Below are positions 12,074 through 27,000 of a stretch of DNA of 64,000 bases, in pieces. The stretch lies in NCBI GenBank assembly GCA_013397865.1, contig VZTI01003148.1, positions 1-64,000 on the forward strand. Reading direction: 5' to 3'. This DNA comes from Struthidea cinerea. Taxonomy: Eukaryota; Chordata; Aves; Passeriformes; Corcoracidae. The notes below the pieces were generated by a model. The model saw only the letters and a program-made list of their open reading frames with translations, searched no databases and was not told where the DNA came from. Position numbers and translations under genes: made by a program. Positions within the stretch are counted from its first letter, which is position 1; each line of letters begins with the position of its first letter.

Positions 12074-15000
12074 CTATTTGGAGAAGAGATATTTTAAATG
12101 TTTTTACAGAAAAATTTGAGAACAAATACATTTCATAATAGAAAAAATGCTCAGGCTTACTCAGTAATGTTGGAGTAACTGTATACAGTGGCATTCATTA
12201 TTCATTTTGTCACAAGTTTCAGTCAATGACCAGGACCTAACTTCATTTGATGTTACTGAGCCCGCGTCCCTAATGAAATTCAAAACAATCCAGCTTCCTT
12301 TCTCAGAGTTTTCATACACTCAGATGCTCCAACCATCAGATGTACCCAAAAGTGTGAAGGTATTCTCAGTTTAATTTTTAGTATGACTACTAAAATTGCC
12401 AATGTATTTGTATGAAATAAATATAAAAGTGAACTCGATTTAACATCTGCTGGTAAGAGGAAGAAATCAGTTTAGGATTTTGTTCCAAGACTCCATGCTT
12501 ATTTTCCAGTACTATTCATTTCGTGTGTCTGTTTTGTGTAAAGTAGTTTTATTCACTATTACAATCTAAATGAGAAGAATGGGCAGGAGTTACCTGGAAA
12601 ATAGTTCCCGTTAGATGCTACACAATTCTGGCATGAGAAAGGCTACACAGGACAGAAACTTCAAGATACTTGACAAAAAGTGGTATTTTCTAAGAAATGC
12701 AGCTTCTCTGGGAAACTACAGTGCAGCTCCACTAACAACAGTGGCAGCTGACAACCACCCCATTAATTTTAAAGGAGGAAGGTTAAGTTCTAAAAACAGG
12801 AGAAGTCATTCTAAGAACAGAAGCCATTCTCTGATCATCAATGCATAGAGGACACCACAAAGACTGACAAAGAAAAGCTCAGGCATTTCTCTTACATTGA
12901 TTGTGGAAACTTCCTCTTCTTCCATTACTTCTTCCTGGGGAATGTCATCACTGACCGGTGAACCACTCTGAAACACGTCCATCTCTTCACTGGATTCATT
13001 CTCTTTACTGGCTGCTTGTTTGGAACGCCCAGCACGGCTACAATGAGAAGAAAAAGATCAGCTTCACAGCACGTGTACATCTGCAATACGTATAAACAGT
13101 ATGAGCAAACATTCTAGTTCATGTTTCACGTTATACAATGCTGCTGTCTTTTACACCCATCTAGTTCATCCATGCACAGAACTGAAGAGAAACTAGGAGG
13201 CTGGACGATACCATTTGAAAACAAAATTGTTCTATAATAGAGGGCCAGGAGCACAAAGTTGAACAATTTTGCCTCTATAGACACGGCAGATTTTTCTCTT
13301 CAGTGCCACAATACAGGCCAAAAAAGGTTGACACAACACTAAGCAGTGAACAGGAAAAGCCAAACATCCAGAGACTGAATACTGTAGTTGGTTTTCTCTC
13401 TATTCAATTCCATGAACAGATGTACTCTACTTCTCCAGGACTTTATACACAACAAAATTTGAATAACTGTATCTATGTTTTTTCAGACCTAGAAGAACCC
13501 ATATTGCTACTCATGAAATTAAGACTATAAGGAACCCAAATGCAAATCTTCCAAGCTAGCTTAGGGATAACCAGGATAACAATACCTTAATCAGGATAAT
13601 CAAGAACAATCAGTCAACAATATCTTAAACCGTCTGTGTTGGTACGGGAGTTGTGCCACAAGCAAAAAGCACCCATTTGCTTAAAATGAGAATTAGCCAA
13701 CACCCCTCACCTTTAAAAAAAGCCAACTACAGAAGTATCCAAAACTCCACAGCTGCACTCACATTGCAGTAGCACAATTCAGAATCAAATCACTGAATCA
13801 TCCCATTTACTGCAGGTGCAGTCTTGGTGCACCCAAACTTGGTGATGTTTTGGTTGAAATGAAACCAGAAACTCAGTTCTGGGCACACAACAGACTTCAA
13901 TCTCCAGTGGAGGCACAGATCCAAAACAACTGTACTCTAATACCATCACATCACAGAAGTGGTAGGAATTTTCAGTCCTGAGAACCACTAAAATTTAGAC
14001 AAAATAAAATCGCTCAACTGCATAGCAACTATGCAACCAACATGCCATCCCTTAACACAAATTAGCCCAACTCAAGTCTTCCAAGACTGACAGAAGCAAC
14101 AGAATTGAAAAGGAAGCAGAAGAATTATTCACAAGCTAGGTTCCTCTTTTCACACATCACAAAAATAAGCCTGTTCACATGTGCTAATTGGTAACCCAGT
14201 TTGCTAACAGAAACAGGTTATACACTATCACCCACAGGATCCATTATCACCTCAAAGGCAAAATCCCAAATTCTTATGCCAAATCCATTCCCAAGGAGCC
14301 CAGAAAGCTTGGGTTTGTATATATTTATCTTGCAGTACACAGTGCTGGCTCAGTCTATTAACTTTCTTCAGTTAAAACTGCTGTAGATATGGACACAGAA
14401 GGAGAAAGGCTTGACTACAATGCACTTTGAAGACTTGAGAAATTACTACTGTCTCACCTTTTTCTTGCAGATTTGGAAAAAGAACAGTCAAAATGTGGGT
14501 GGTCTGATAAAACAAACAAACAAACCAAAACAACCCACATTTTTTAATGAAATCTAGAATAGACCCAACAACTTTGGACCCTGAAACAACTTACCTGGGC
14601 TTCAACGTACATACACATGAATGAGAGCTATGCTTGTTACTGATCGTGAGCAGTGATACAGTTTACTGTCAGCTTAAAATGGAGTAAAGAAACACAGCAA
14701 CTTCACTAAGAAAAGCTATTTAAATATTTAGTAAAGGGTATCTTTGACAAACACCACATAGCACATCACCCAACAATAACTTGTTGGTGTGTCATCTCTG
14801 CATGGCAGTAGCAGCTTCCAAGTGTTGTTCTACTGCATGTGTAGCAGTGACTTCTGGAGCAACCAAGACAGTGTTGGGTCCTGTGTTTCTGGTTACAGAG
14901 TAAAGGAGCAGCAGAGGTCTGACCTGAGGCAGGGAAACAGAACACTGGAAAGGTCGGGATGTTGTGTGTGCAAGATGCCAGGTCATGTGATCCTGAGTGA

Positions 15001-18000
15001 GACCAGAATTTGAAATGAGGGTAACAAGCTTGTTCAGGCAAGGTTCCCCGGTAGGAAAGATCCCTGGCATAAGGCAAGTCAGTGCATTACGCTGCCAGAG
15101 AAAGAGCAATGTGATGCTAACTAAGCCCAGAAACCAGAAAACAACAGAGATATATAACAGTGTCAGACAGTAGGTGTCCCCAGGTAGTGCCCCAAGGAAT
15201 TTATATGAGGTTCTGGAAAAGCTCATTCTCCATGAGCTGCAGTTTGATACAAGTGGGCAAATAACCACTTGTGCACATCTGCTTACATATATTATCTATA
15301 CATGTACGGAAAAGCTAGAGATAGCTGTATTTTCCTACAGCAGGCACAAGAAATGAAGCTAGCCAATGACAGAGTGTACCTTCCTTTCAGAACTTAATGC
15401 ATTTCAGAATTTTCAGAAGTTACTACCCTTCACTGATCACAAAACATTTTATTCACATGAAAATGATGCAAGTGAATAGTAAGAAGGCCACAAATGAGAA
15501 AGTGAACATTAATTAAAGGAGAATCAGAGTAAACTTAATTCTCCACAATTCTGTTTCACCACAGTAACAATTTGATTCTTACCCGCTATCCAAAACAAAC
15601 AGGACCACTTTCCACTCCTTTCAGTCCTAATAACACCCTATCTTCAAGGTCCTTGTATGCTTTATTAACTTTTCTCCTAGAAAAGCAAAGTTACGTACAT
15701 GCTACCTGAGCATATGAAAATTACTTGCAGCCTCTTGCTCTGCTGTGAGATGCCCTAGGGGAAGCAGCTAAGGAAAACATTTTAGAAATAACAATAGCAA
15801 TTTATTTACTTAACTGTGAACTACAGTATTCTGAAATATTTTCAGTAAAGGTTTGCTTGGGGGCACAGGGGCATTATTTAATTTTCACTAAACACATATT
15901 TAGAACTTACACTTTTTTTTGCTGTGCTGGTGGTGTTTGTGATGACCTTCCTCGTCTTTTCTGTGGCGTAGACTGTGCTGATTCAACTGTACTAGTTTCA
16001 GATGGTTCTGCTCTGTTTTGAGGAAGACCCAAATTGCAAAGCATCAAATTATAACTAATGGCCAAAGATAAAAAATATGCAGCTTACAAGAAGATGGACT
16101 TACCTCTGCTGTGTTCTTTTTGATGTCCTATTTTGCCTGCCTTTTGGTTTTTGTTCAATGTTTTCAGTTTGCCTTTCTTCCTCCTCCTCCTCCTCTTCCA
16201 CTGCAGCTGCTGGCGGTTGTTTTTTTTTGCTCCTTTTTGATGACTTTGCCACTGGTTCTTCCTTTGGTGTTGCCCCATTATTTGTTCTGGTAGGGCGTCC
16301 TCTTCTCCCTTTCTTTGGTGGACTGTTCTGTTCATCCTCACTTTCTATCACATCTTCTTTTAGCCTTTTTTCCTCTTGCCATTGTGTTTCATCAGCTTCT
16401 GATACAACTGCAGGTCTCTTCCTTCCCCGTTGACTACCTCTAAGCTTCTGCTCTTGACCCAGTTTATTCAGGTCATCTATGCTTAGTTTCTCCTCTGAAT
16501 CTGTGATACCTGCTTTCTTCCTTCCTCTAGGCTTCTCCATCTCTGACTGAAAAGGTAAGATTGCACCATTAAATTAAAAAATTAAACTGCCATTATAAAG
16601 AGTCACATGTAGAAACTTCCTCCAACAAGACAGTCTTCAAAGTACACAAGTTGTCTCAGATTGTTTACCATATCCATTTCAAAAACATGTGCAAAAATAT
16701 AAACACACACCTACATATAAAATACCAGACAAGAGGGAAAGATTCAACAAAGGTAGAACTCTATCTGAATCATAAGGTTTGAAAACAGAAACTATTCCTT
16801 TACCTCTCCACGATCTAAAGAGCACAGTGAAGAGCCATAAACAGTGCAAAGATTTCAATAAGCAGCTACTAGGGCCATATCGCTCCAACCAACCCTTACC
16901 GCTCAGAAAAATAAGAAGTAGAAAATATTACCCATCCACCATTTCATGGGTACCATGACTCTTTCATTTCATATCATGAAATTGTTCGAAAGTCCAAATA
17001 TTTACAGTATTTCTCTTTCATACCAATCTTTGTTTCATACTAACACTATTGTATTTCAACACATCTATTAGTATTTGCCACATTGAAATTTCATCTACAT
17101 AATCAGTTACATCATTTAAAATCTGAATGAAGGTTTTTTTCTCTTTACATCTGCTTTGTGACATAAGATAGAGGTCATCTTACATATTCACGCCTCTACT
17201 TTAACCAAAAACCTTTTTAAAGAAAAGCAGAAAGAGAATCTGGAAAGGATATGAGGGGGAAAAGGAAAATAAATTGAAGGACAAAGAATTACAGCAGAAG
17301 AGAATAAGAAGAATGTTTGAACAACGATGACATCTCCTGTCAGTTCATGTCTTCAGTGACATCCTCGTTATTCCCCACTTTATTTGCTTTTGCAGTCATC
17401 ATGCACATCTGTCACTGCAGCTCCTTTTAGCCGGTAAGTAACTGCAGCCGATTTTCAAAGTAATGTTTCTCCCTGAGGCTAAAAAGTGTTCCACAGCCTT
17501 AGAACTAGGGTGTTACTCTATGATTTAATCTGGGCAAATATCCTGAAGAGTGATACCTTTAAAACATGGACCTTCTGCTACCCAGTTAAAATCCTGCTTC
17601 TCAGTTAATGCTTGCTGTAATCTGCTCCCTATCTCCAAAAAACTAAAAATGAGTTCTGAATCCATGACCTTGAGCAACTCGCTTAGAGATTCGAAGTGGA
17701 ATGATGCTCTCAAAAGTACTCAAAACACCGACCTGTATTTGCTCCATCATTGAGCATTCTCAGTTACCAGTTCAAGCTAATGCTTCTAAACATGAATTGC
17801 ATGCCAGGAGCTGTCTGGACTCTCAGACTTAAAGGTTTACAGAAGTGGTTTTTTGTTTTTTTTTTGACAAGAGATTCCAGATTTTTCTGATTTAATTATA
17901 AACTGGTTTGCTTTTCCCACAGTATAAGACAGTTATTTATACTTCAAGACAAGCAAAAATGCAGCAATTTTTACTAGTCACTAGCTTATGTCACAAGCAA

Positions 18001-21000
18001 GCTAGAAAAATGCACCAGAATGACATGAGAGAAAAGAGAAATGTCAGAGACAGTAAAAAGAAATAAAGCAGCAGTGACATCAGATACAGGACATCCTTAA
18101 TGCAGCCTAGAAAATCCAATTCTAATAAATCTGATCTTATTACTTTTTCATGCATATCCCAAATACTACAAAATTAACAGACTGCCAACTGCTATTAAGG
18201 CACAAAGAAGTGAAATTTACTAGTGGTATAGGAAGTTATTATTATTTGACCTGCTTTTAGAATTACAATACAGTTATAATTTCCTTGGGTGGTTTATTTT
18301 TCTCTATTCTGATACAGGTATAAATACTGCTTAAGATAATATTTAGCCTGCTTATAACTTCTTTTACATATTAAAGCACTACATCTGAATGAGAGTCCAA
18401 ATAATATTTTACAGCCTCATTAGGAACCTTTCTTATTACTGAACGACATATATAAATGCATTGGTAAGAATGAGTAAGGATACTACCACTCTCCAAAGCC
18501 TAAGTAACCTTGGGGACATGATTTTGTGGTGGACTTCACTGTGCTGAGTTAATGGCTGGACTTGATGACCTTTAAAGGTCTTTTCCAACCTATATGATTT
18601 GACAAGAAACAGAACCTTTTTTTTCATTGTATTTTCATGTCCAACTCTGAACACATTTTCCAGTAGTTTAAAATATCAGCTCGGTTTCATGTTTCAGCAT
18701 ATTTTTTTGAATGATCTCAAATATCATCACATTAATTTTTAACAGCTCACCCTTACAAGATCAGAGTCGTCCCTTTTGTCAGTTTTCTTTCCTGGTAAGG
18801 GTGAAGTCAGTGTGAATTCTTCATTTTCACTGTGGTCCATTTCAGTACTGTCAAGCCTAGGATGAATAACCACGTATTTACCTCATTATTATAATACATT
18901 GAGCAATCATTGAAAAAAAATACTAAGAACAACAATCTTCATATAAAATCTATCATTAAACTATGAACAATTTGGCAAAAGGAACTTTCCACTGTAGGTA
19001 CTATAGATACCACATATCACAAGCCACATCAACTAAGTCTCCAGACAAATGTTTTTCATAAATCACGTTCAATTTTCTTTTTTCACTGGGAAAGATAAGC
19101 AGCTTTTTTTAAGAAGAGTCTGAGCTGCAAGAGCTCTGTGTTTGCATATATTTGCCTACACTTTCCTATAGCCATCAAAGATCCCCACAGACAGACCAGC
19201 CAAAGCGCACACACCTTCCTGTGGGGAGTTTTAGGCAATAAAACAGCAATTCAAATTTCCCTCTGTTTTTTGTTGCTTTTTACAGCAGCAATTTCATTTT
19301 TATTTCTGTTTCTACAAACTGTAAATGTGGACAACAATGCCTCCTGTATATGTAAAACACTGAGACCCACAGAGAGAAGATAATGCACAAAAGCCAATAC
19401 ACAAGTCATTTCAATTCATCTGCAGAAGCAACATTTTTAAATACTAGTGCATGTTTTTTAATGAAAAGAAATATGCTACGTGTCGAAATGAAAAGTGGTA
19501 TTCAAACACACAAACTCAACTCCCTGGCTGAGCACTGGACAGAGAGGGAAAGATGTTCTCACTCCTGCAGGTGTAAAATCTGTAATAACTGGGATGCAAT
19601 CGGAAGCTTGGGTTTTATACATCCTCTCAAAAGATGCAAATCTGCCTGTACATACTCAGACAGACTGAACTGGAAATATCATACATCCTGAATCATTCCC
19701 ATCCCTTCTCTTCATCTTTGGCTTCTCCACCCAAACCACTAATCCCTTTAAATTAAGTGAACTGGAGAGATCATGAAGATGACTGAACATGTTAGGCTGT
19801 GAGTGCAGGATTTTTTAAAATTTGTCTCAGATTCATTTTGCCGGATACAGAGAAGAATCTGGAGTCCACCTGTCGTTAGCCAATAATGTGAGCCTGCATG
19901 ACTTGTAAGAAATGAGCCTTTCTGCAGACTTTCTAGTAGAGAATTATTTCTTGTAAAACACTGCACTACATTTAAAATTAATATTATATATTAAATTGTC
20001 ACAGAAGTACCAAATGAGAAGTCTTATATTCAAACATAACGTTTCCTAACAGTCTTGAAAGAATGTGAAAAAGTAGAAAAAATACGAATAGTGGAGGCTA
20101 TGCAATCTCTCACTGTCTGTGAAAAAAAAAATTAATGACAATGTGACTTTCAGTTTAAAAGAAAATGAACATAAGATACAGGAACTGATGAATAACCTAC
20201 AAAACTGACACAAAATAAGCTATAATTTTAAAGACAGATAACTAGAAGATGACTTATGTAGCACTACAGTACACTCACCTCTTCATCACAAAACTAATCT
20301 AAAATCCAAACATATTTGTCTGCAAAGTCCAGCACAGTGCAGAACTCGAGGAGGAAGTCATGCAGGACCACCACAATGGCCTACCAGTTCTCCCTGGCTG
20401 GGATGTGTTTGTAGCATCACAGCCAGGTTCCCAGGGACTGCAGCTGTGTGTATACGCACACACACACATTTGTACATACATACATGTGGGGGGGTATATA
20501 TCTATCTACCTAAAACACACCCCAAAAAACCCCAACCCTTCCCTCAAAAAAATAAAAACATATGAGGCTCTCCTCTCCTCCTTCAACCAACTCTGAATGT
20601 AATTTGATTCTGGTTTGTTTAGTTTTTTTTAAAAGAAGATTTATTTCTGGAGTTAGAAAGCCAAATTCATGGTTTCAGTTAGACCAATGTGGGACTGTAA
20701 CTTTACTTCAATGTAAGATAAAAGAATTCCGTCTTTTACTTAGAAAACATTATAGAAGTATTCAAAGTTTCCATTACAAATATTTGAAATATCAAAGTTC
20801 CTTTGTTGTCTACCAACCTCCCTTTGATCCTTCCTGGAGAGCTTGGATTTGAGCTGCTGCTGGCATTGCTTACAGTTTCCATTCGTGAAGATTTGGATTG
20901 AGACTGCTTGCCTGCTGACGAAAGAGGCTTATTAACTGCTCCAAGAACATTGGCTGCTTTGGGCTGAAACCAAAAATATATTTCCTTTATTTTAAGCTAC

Positions 21001-24000
21001 ACGTTCAGATATTGTTAACATGTACTATGCTTAAAATATTCACAGATTTCACTTTCTGCAATCATTATCTTAATTTTAACACAAAGTGATAAACATTTTC
21101 ATATGAAAGCTACAACAGACACCAGAAGGAAGCTGAGGGAGCTGCAATCAAGTAACTAGCTGCCACCAAAGCTGGTATTCTTCTCTCTACCCTTAGATTC
21201 TGTCCTCTTCTCATTGGTAGTACTGTGAGCTCACCAGACCGTGCAGTCAGCCACTGCATCACTTTGTGTGCCATTTGCTTTCTGCTGATTTATCCATCTG
21301 AACCAGCTCCCCATCTGGCTCAAATAAACACCTGGCCTAGCGAAGCAGAAACAGCAGTAGGACGGCCCTTTCAGCAAAGGAGACATTAAACTGGCAACCG
21401 CAGTTGTTTCAACTGGGAATAAATGAGAACCTCAAAAGCCAAATACTGTGGAGAAGATCCTGATACTTCTTGCACTGATTTAAAGATGTTAGGCTTTTAA
21501 TAAGTGCCACAACATCTCCAGACAGTGGTGAGCTTCAGGTTATTAATTTAACTGGATTATCTTTCAGACCTGCCGAATGCCTCCAGCTCATACTAACTTC
21601 TGAGAGAGATGAAAGAGTTCCATTACTCCTAAAGAGAATGCCAAACACCCATGTACAAAAATGTTGAATTAAAGACCATTCCCTACATTTCTCATTATCC
21701 ATCTTCTCCTTCAATATTAGATTCTAGCTATGTCTGCAAGTTAGTGACAGCTACAAAAAGTTCAACATGCATATCATATCAGCCTGGAGTGTTTCTTTTT
21801 CAGAGCTGTGGACCATGGAAGTTCTAGTTATTCTTTTATAGCCACAGGGAATTTTACACTTACAAAGATTCCTTCTGCACTGAGCACAAAAAAAAAAAAA
21901 TAGCATATGCTTTCCAAAAATAAACCTTGGAGAACTAAATTCAGCTTAACAATTTACATCTATTAGTTTAGAACTAAATGTTAATCAGTAAGTATATGCT
22001 GAAAGAGCTTGAAAGCAAGATTTTCAAATTCACACTGAACTGACTTCCTAGGGACTAACAGGGCCTGCACTACCAGCTGCTCCCTTGCCACAGAACCTAC
22101 ACTCAAAGCCTTCCTGCCCTCAGTGTTCCCTGCTTATATCCACTCCACTAACATCCACCCAAGCCAGTCTTCCACTCACAAAAATTAGACTCCCCAGACC
22201 AACTTTCATTTCATGCTCCTCTTGTGATAGTGAAGAAACTGAAAATTCTGGTGGTCAAATACACCTCTCCTGTTTGTTACAAGTTTCAAACCAACACGAG
22301 AAGAGCTAGAGTACCAGGCATTAGAAATTTAAAATAATATAAAAGTTAACTTAGGATTCAAAAGAATTTCAAGGATGATCTATTCCAATCCACAAATGTT
22401 GACTTTCAATTTCTCAAAGAGAAATCTGCTTCTTTTCCTAGCTTGCATTGCTCCTTTATTAGTAAGTTACTAGCTGACAGCTAATGTTTCATTAGCAAAG
22501 TTAAGCGTAATGAAGATGCCGCAATTTCGTTCTTTCACAAGGTAACAAATTAATGTTCTTTGTCATCTAGAACAGGATGCATTAATCCAGATGAAAACCA
22601 GTTTGTCACTTCCTTTACCAGATTTTAATTTTATTCTAAAGAGTACCTGGGATTAGTTTTAGTGAAGAAAGAACACTGCCATTCAATACAATGCATATTC
22701 TGAAAGAACAAATTAACAAAACTGTAGAACAGTCAGTTTTCAGCTTTGCCAAAGATTAATCATGTGATTTTTAAAATAATTTCTGTTAAGAGTTTTCCAT
22801 AGCTGTCACTTCTTATGCAACACTGTAGTCCTCTGCAGTCTAAAAAGGTTAACCATTTTGTAAACTTGACAAATAATATGGGTTGTATTGGGGGTTTTTT
22901 GGACTCTCTCCTTTTAAAGACAACAGGCTTTGCCTACGGTCGCCACAACCCAGCACAGACAGTAGCAGTTTTCTCTTCTACCCATCTTTTTCTCTATACC
23001 TAGAAACAATCCGTTCTCTTAAACACAGTGTTTCATTAATTACATGCTGGTTTTCTTAAAAAAACAAAACAACAACAACAACAAACCACAAAGAAAAACA
23101 AACAAAACCATCACTCCCCAAAAAAACACAAAGCAGAATGCAAACACAGCACCAAAATCCAACCCCCCCACACCATATCTACCTTTCCAGGGGTAAAAAA
23201 TGACTTCATTTCCGGAGGAAGATAATTTTTGGTGTTACTGAAATTCTGTAAAAAAAAAAAAGGGGGTGGGAGCAATTACAGCAATAATCATTGAACGAGA
23301 GATAGATATAGACACACACATTCTGGAGATTGCACTGAAAGATTTTATTTACATCATTTATGCTTTTGAATCTTTAAACCAGAACAGTAATATGGAGGAA
23401 GGGGGAGTGGGCGGGGAAGAGAAATTGGAGTGTGCACACATATATAATATATTTATGAAAACATATACATACGTACATTTTCAACTACAATATAAGAGGG
23501 AGAAGTCTGACGTTACAAGTAACATTTAAGAAAAACAACACTGAATTACAACTAACAAATATTTAAACAGACTTATCTCAAGAAAAATTAAATCCCAAGG
23601 TATACCTTGTCAGGTTGAGTAAAATATCTGGCTGGAAGTACAGGGTCTTTAGGGGATTCCAAACTGTATGTTGTACTCTTTGACATAATGATATTCATTG
23701 CTACATCACAGACTGTATATAGTTTCTGTAAATAATAAAATTTAAAAATCATATAACACTTTAGAAGTTCATTGCAAATCTTGACAAAAGATAGTGTATC
23801 TTTTGTGCACAGGACCACAAGAAGTCACCATTTAAAAGCAATCATCTTAAACATTTAACATCAGCCTACATCTTAAGCAGTGTCTCCCAGGATACTGAAA
23901 TACAGACAGTAAAAGCAAAAGCATTGTAAGTCTAACAGCTGAAGACAGCTGGTTTTCATGGTCTTTCTAAACTAAGAATAGTGCTTGCCATAGTTTCTAA

Positions 24001-27000
24001 AACATAGTTAATCGAATGAGCACACATATCCCACCCACCAACTACCCACAAACCATCTCTGTGGGAAAAGCAGAAAAGTGATAAATTGGGACATTATGTG
24101 ATGCTAAAACCACCAAAAAAAGGTTTGATACATGCACTACACAATACACACCAGAGATTTCTAATGTATTTTTCTTCCTCTATTAAGTTTACTCTTGCAC
24201 TTCAGATATTAAATACTAAAAAAGCACTTTAGTAGATGATTTAAACAGTAAATTTTATAGTTTATATCTATTTAAAGTTAGCGTTCAGTAGTCTTACTGA
24301 GACAGAAACAGAAGAACTGAAAACTATTACGACTCCCTTGCAAATGTGCAAGAATTACTGAAGCACAGGAAAATAACTGCCATCTAAACTAAAATAAATA
24401 TAAACATTACAGTATGTAAAATATCATTTCATACACACAATTCTATTGAAAGACATTTTGAAGTTGGTGTATAAACAAAAAGCAACTCCTTTCCATTAGC
24501 AGGCCAGAATTAAATGCAATTTCCAATCAAAAAGTATCACCTACTTCATTCATTTTTTGATCATCTGGTCCTTGAGCATCCTTAGTCTGTTTGATATTTT
24601 CTACCATTTTTCTGATAAATGCATGACTGTTGTTTTCATTTTTAGCCATTAATATTTCCAGTATGAACCACAGGCACCTAAAGGAGAAATGCAGTATCCC
24701 ACATGAATCAAAGTACAAGAGAAATTCCTTTAGAAAGCACATTTGAGAAAGTGATTTAGTCCCACTTTTACTAGTGTTATGAATTTGAACCAGTCTAACT
24801 CTGGGAAAACAATTCTTTTGGAAAAACGAAATGAAGATGAGCAGAAGGTGATAGCTTCCTCTATAAAATATCACAGAGCACTAAAAAAGCATCTATACTA
24901 TTTCTCTCAATATTTTACAGAAGTCACTGGCATTATTATGCACACTGGACTGTGTAACAGGGTACCACAGTGCATTAAAATTCCACTTAGAATAAAGTTA
25001 GAAATAACACTGTTAAAAGTGGTCTTACTCTTTAATGTCCTTGAGTTGTTCAATGTCCTGGACTTTGACATAATCTGGGTCATGAGCTAGAAGATGGATA
25101 GTATAAGGAACAACATACTCTGGTAGAAGTGACAACAGTTTCTCTGAAAAGCAGAAGAAAGATGCATCAAAAAACTACATACCAAGAAGTACGCTTTTCT
25201 GCCAAATAGGAGAGGCCAAATTTTGAGGTCAGCATGCAATAAAGTATAAACACATGTGGGCCTATCATTTCTCTGTGATGTTCCATTTCATGGCTGATGT
25301 GCACATGTTTCATGCATGTAAGAATTAAGATTTTAAGTATCTCTCACTCAGGGTTGCATGTTTACTAGCTATCTTGAGATACAGCTACAGTCACCTCCTA
25401 CTTCCCATCCCTTCCTCAGTTCAAAGCCTGTATTCTGAAGGACTTTGAAAAGCAGAAGTGAGGATGGATTACAAAATCCATGTTAACTGCAAGATGTGAG
25501 ACCAGCACAACGTCAGCTGCTACTCTTTCTTTGGACATTGCAGTGTACAGCCTTGCTGTCAAGAGAACAAACAAAGGCTTTCTGCAGGGGCTTTGCAGTC
25601 AAATTGCCACAGTATCTGTTTCAAGCAGAGTGGGAGGTCACATGAAAGCTGTACCAAAGTAGTAGTGCACTGAGTTTGAAAGGCTCAATCCCACCTAAAC
25701 AGAGCAGCACAACTGTACTGTGATATTCAAAGCATTCAAAATTTTTTCTAGCATCCTCTGAGACTTTCAAGTAGTCCTAAGCAAGGATGGCAAGAAAGTA
25801 TTTTCTCCATCATGACAGTCCGAAGGCCTATTCCCCTTGGGGATTCAAAAAGTAAGGGCTGTTGCCAATGGCCCTCTCAGAGTTGTGATCACAAAATACA
25901 CGTTCCATAAGGTAACGAACTCCCTGACCCAACCAACACCATGAGCGTGAACTCCAGCACCTCAAACATCAACACCTAAGGGGCAAGGACAACAGAAGGA
26001 GACAAGTTGTACACCAAAAGTGAAAAAACATTTTTCAGCAAACACCCACGCTGCTTTCTTTAGTCTAATGCCTGAGAGAAATCAGCACACCTAAGTTATT
26101 AAACCTGTACCTTGTGCAACAGGCAAGACAATGGGCAAGGGAAGGCACCCTGGTATTCCATGTATATTGCTATGGCACAAGCATCCGATCTTTAGTACTT
26201 GTGGCAAATGCAATACCATAGTATTGACATGACTTGAACGTACATGTGAAGGAAAGAGGGAAATTCCTAGCTCCACTTTTGAAAAACCACATTTTGCAAT
26301 AGTAAATGAATGACCAAGTCTGGAAGACCTGCTTTCAGTAAACTTTTACCTATGCCATATTTGATTATGAGTAAGTCCAAACATCTGTAAATCATTATAT
26401 ATACTAATAATATTTGAAAACGATTTTAAAATACATTAGAACACTAACATTTTTTCCTCCAATGTATATATTCATATGAGATGTGTTTGACAAATATTGT
26501 GCACATCAAACAAAATACACCATTATTGTAGATTTTACAAAGCTAACAAAATAATTGTCATGCATAAGTCAAGTCTTAATCTATCCCTTTCTTAGAGGTC
26601 TGCATAAACAGGGGTAATCCACAGTCTACATTAAATATATATAATATATAAAATCACCCAATGTCTTCCTATTTCAAGCTGTATTTATGTAATTGAAATC
26701 CAGTGTACTCTGCAAAGCATTTTTTAGTGTGTTTCAATTGACACTATAAACTTTAAAAACATCCTTTACTTCTTCAAGCACTGTCCTGCATTTTAGCCAG
26801 CAGCTGTTCACATTACTAAACAAAAAAATAAAGATGTGTCAGGGAAGGAAAAAAACATAATTACAATTTCAGAGCAACTAGCAAAATTGGCTTGCCTTAG
26901 ACATGCCCCAGACAAACCAACCCACTATTATTTGTACTAATTAGCAACTTCAATAGAATGCTCATCAAGAGCTCATAAACTGTCTTTCATAAACTTCCTG

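Noticed and set aside
14792..15268. 158-codon minus-strand frame as a gene or PDS5B exon
   Set aside because: Exons y and z join in frame without it and the peptide resembles no family; kept only as a compositional oddity.
16077..16433. 118-codon plus-strand frame with a serine run
   Set aside because: It is the antisense shadow of PDS5B exon x; the serine run is the complement of the glutamate tract.
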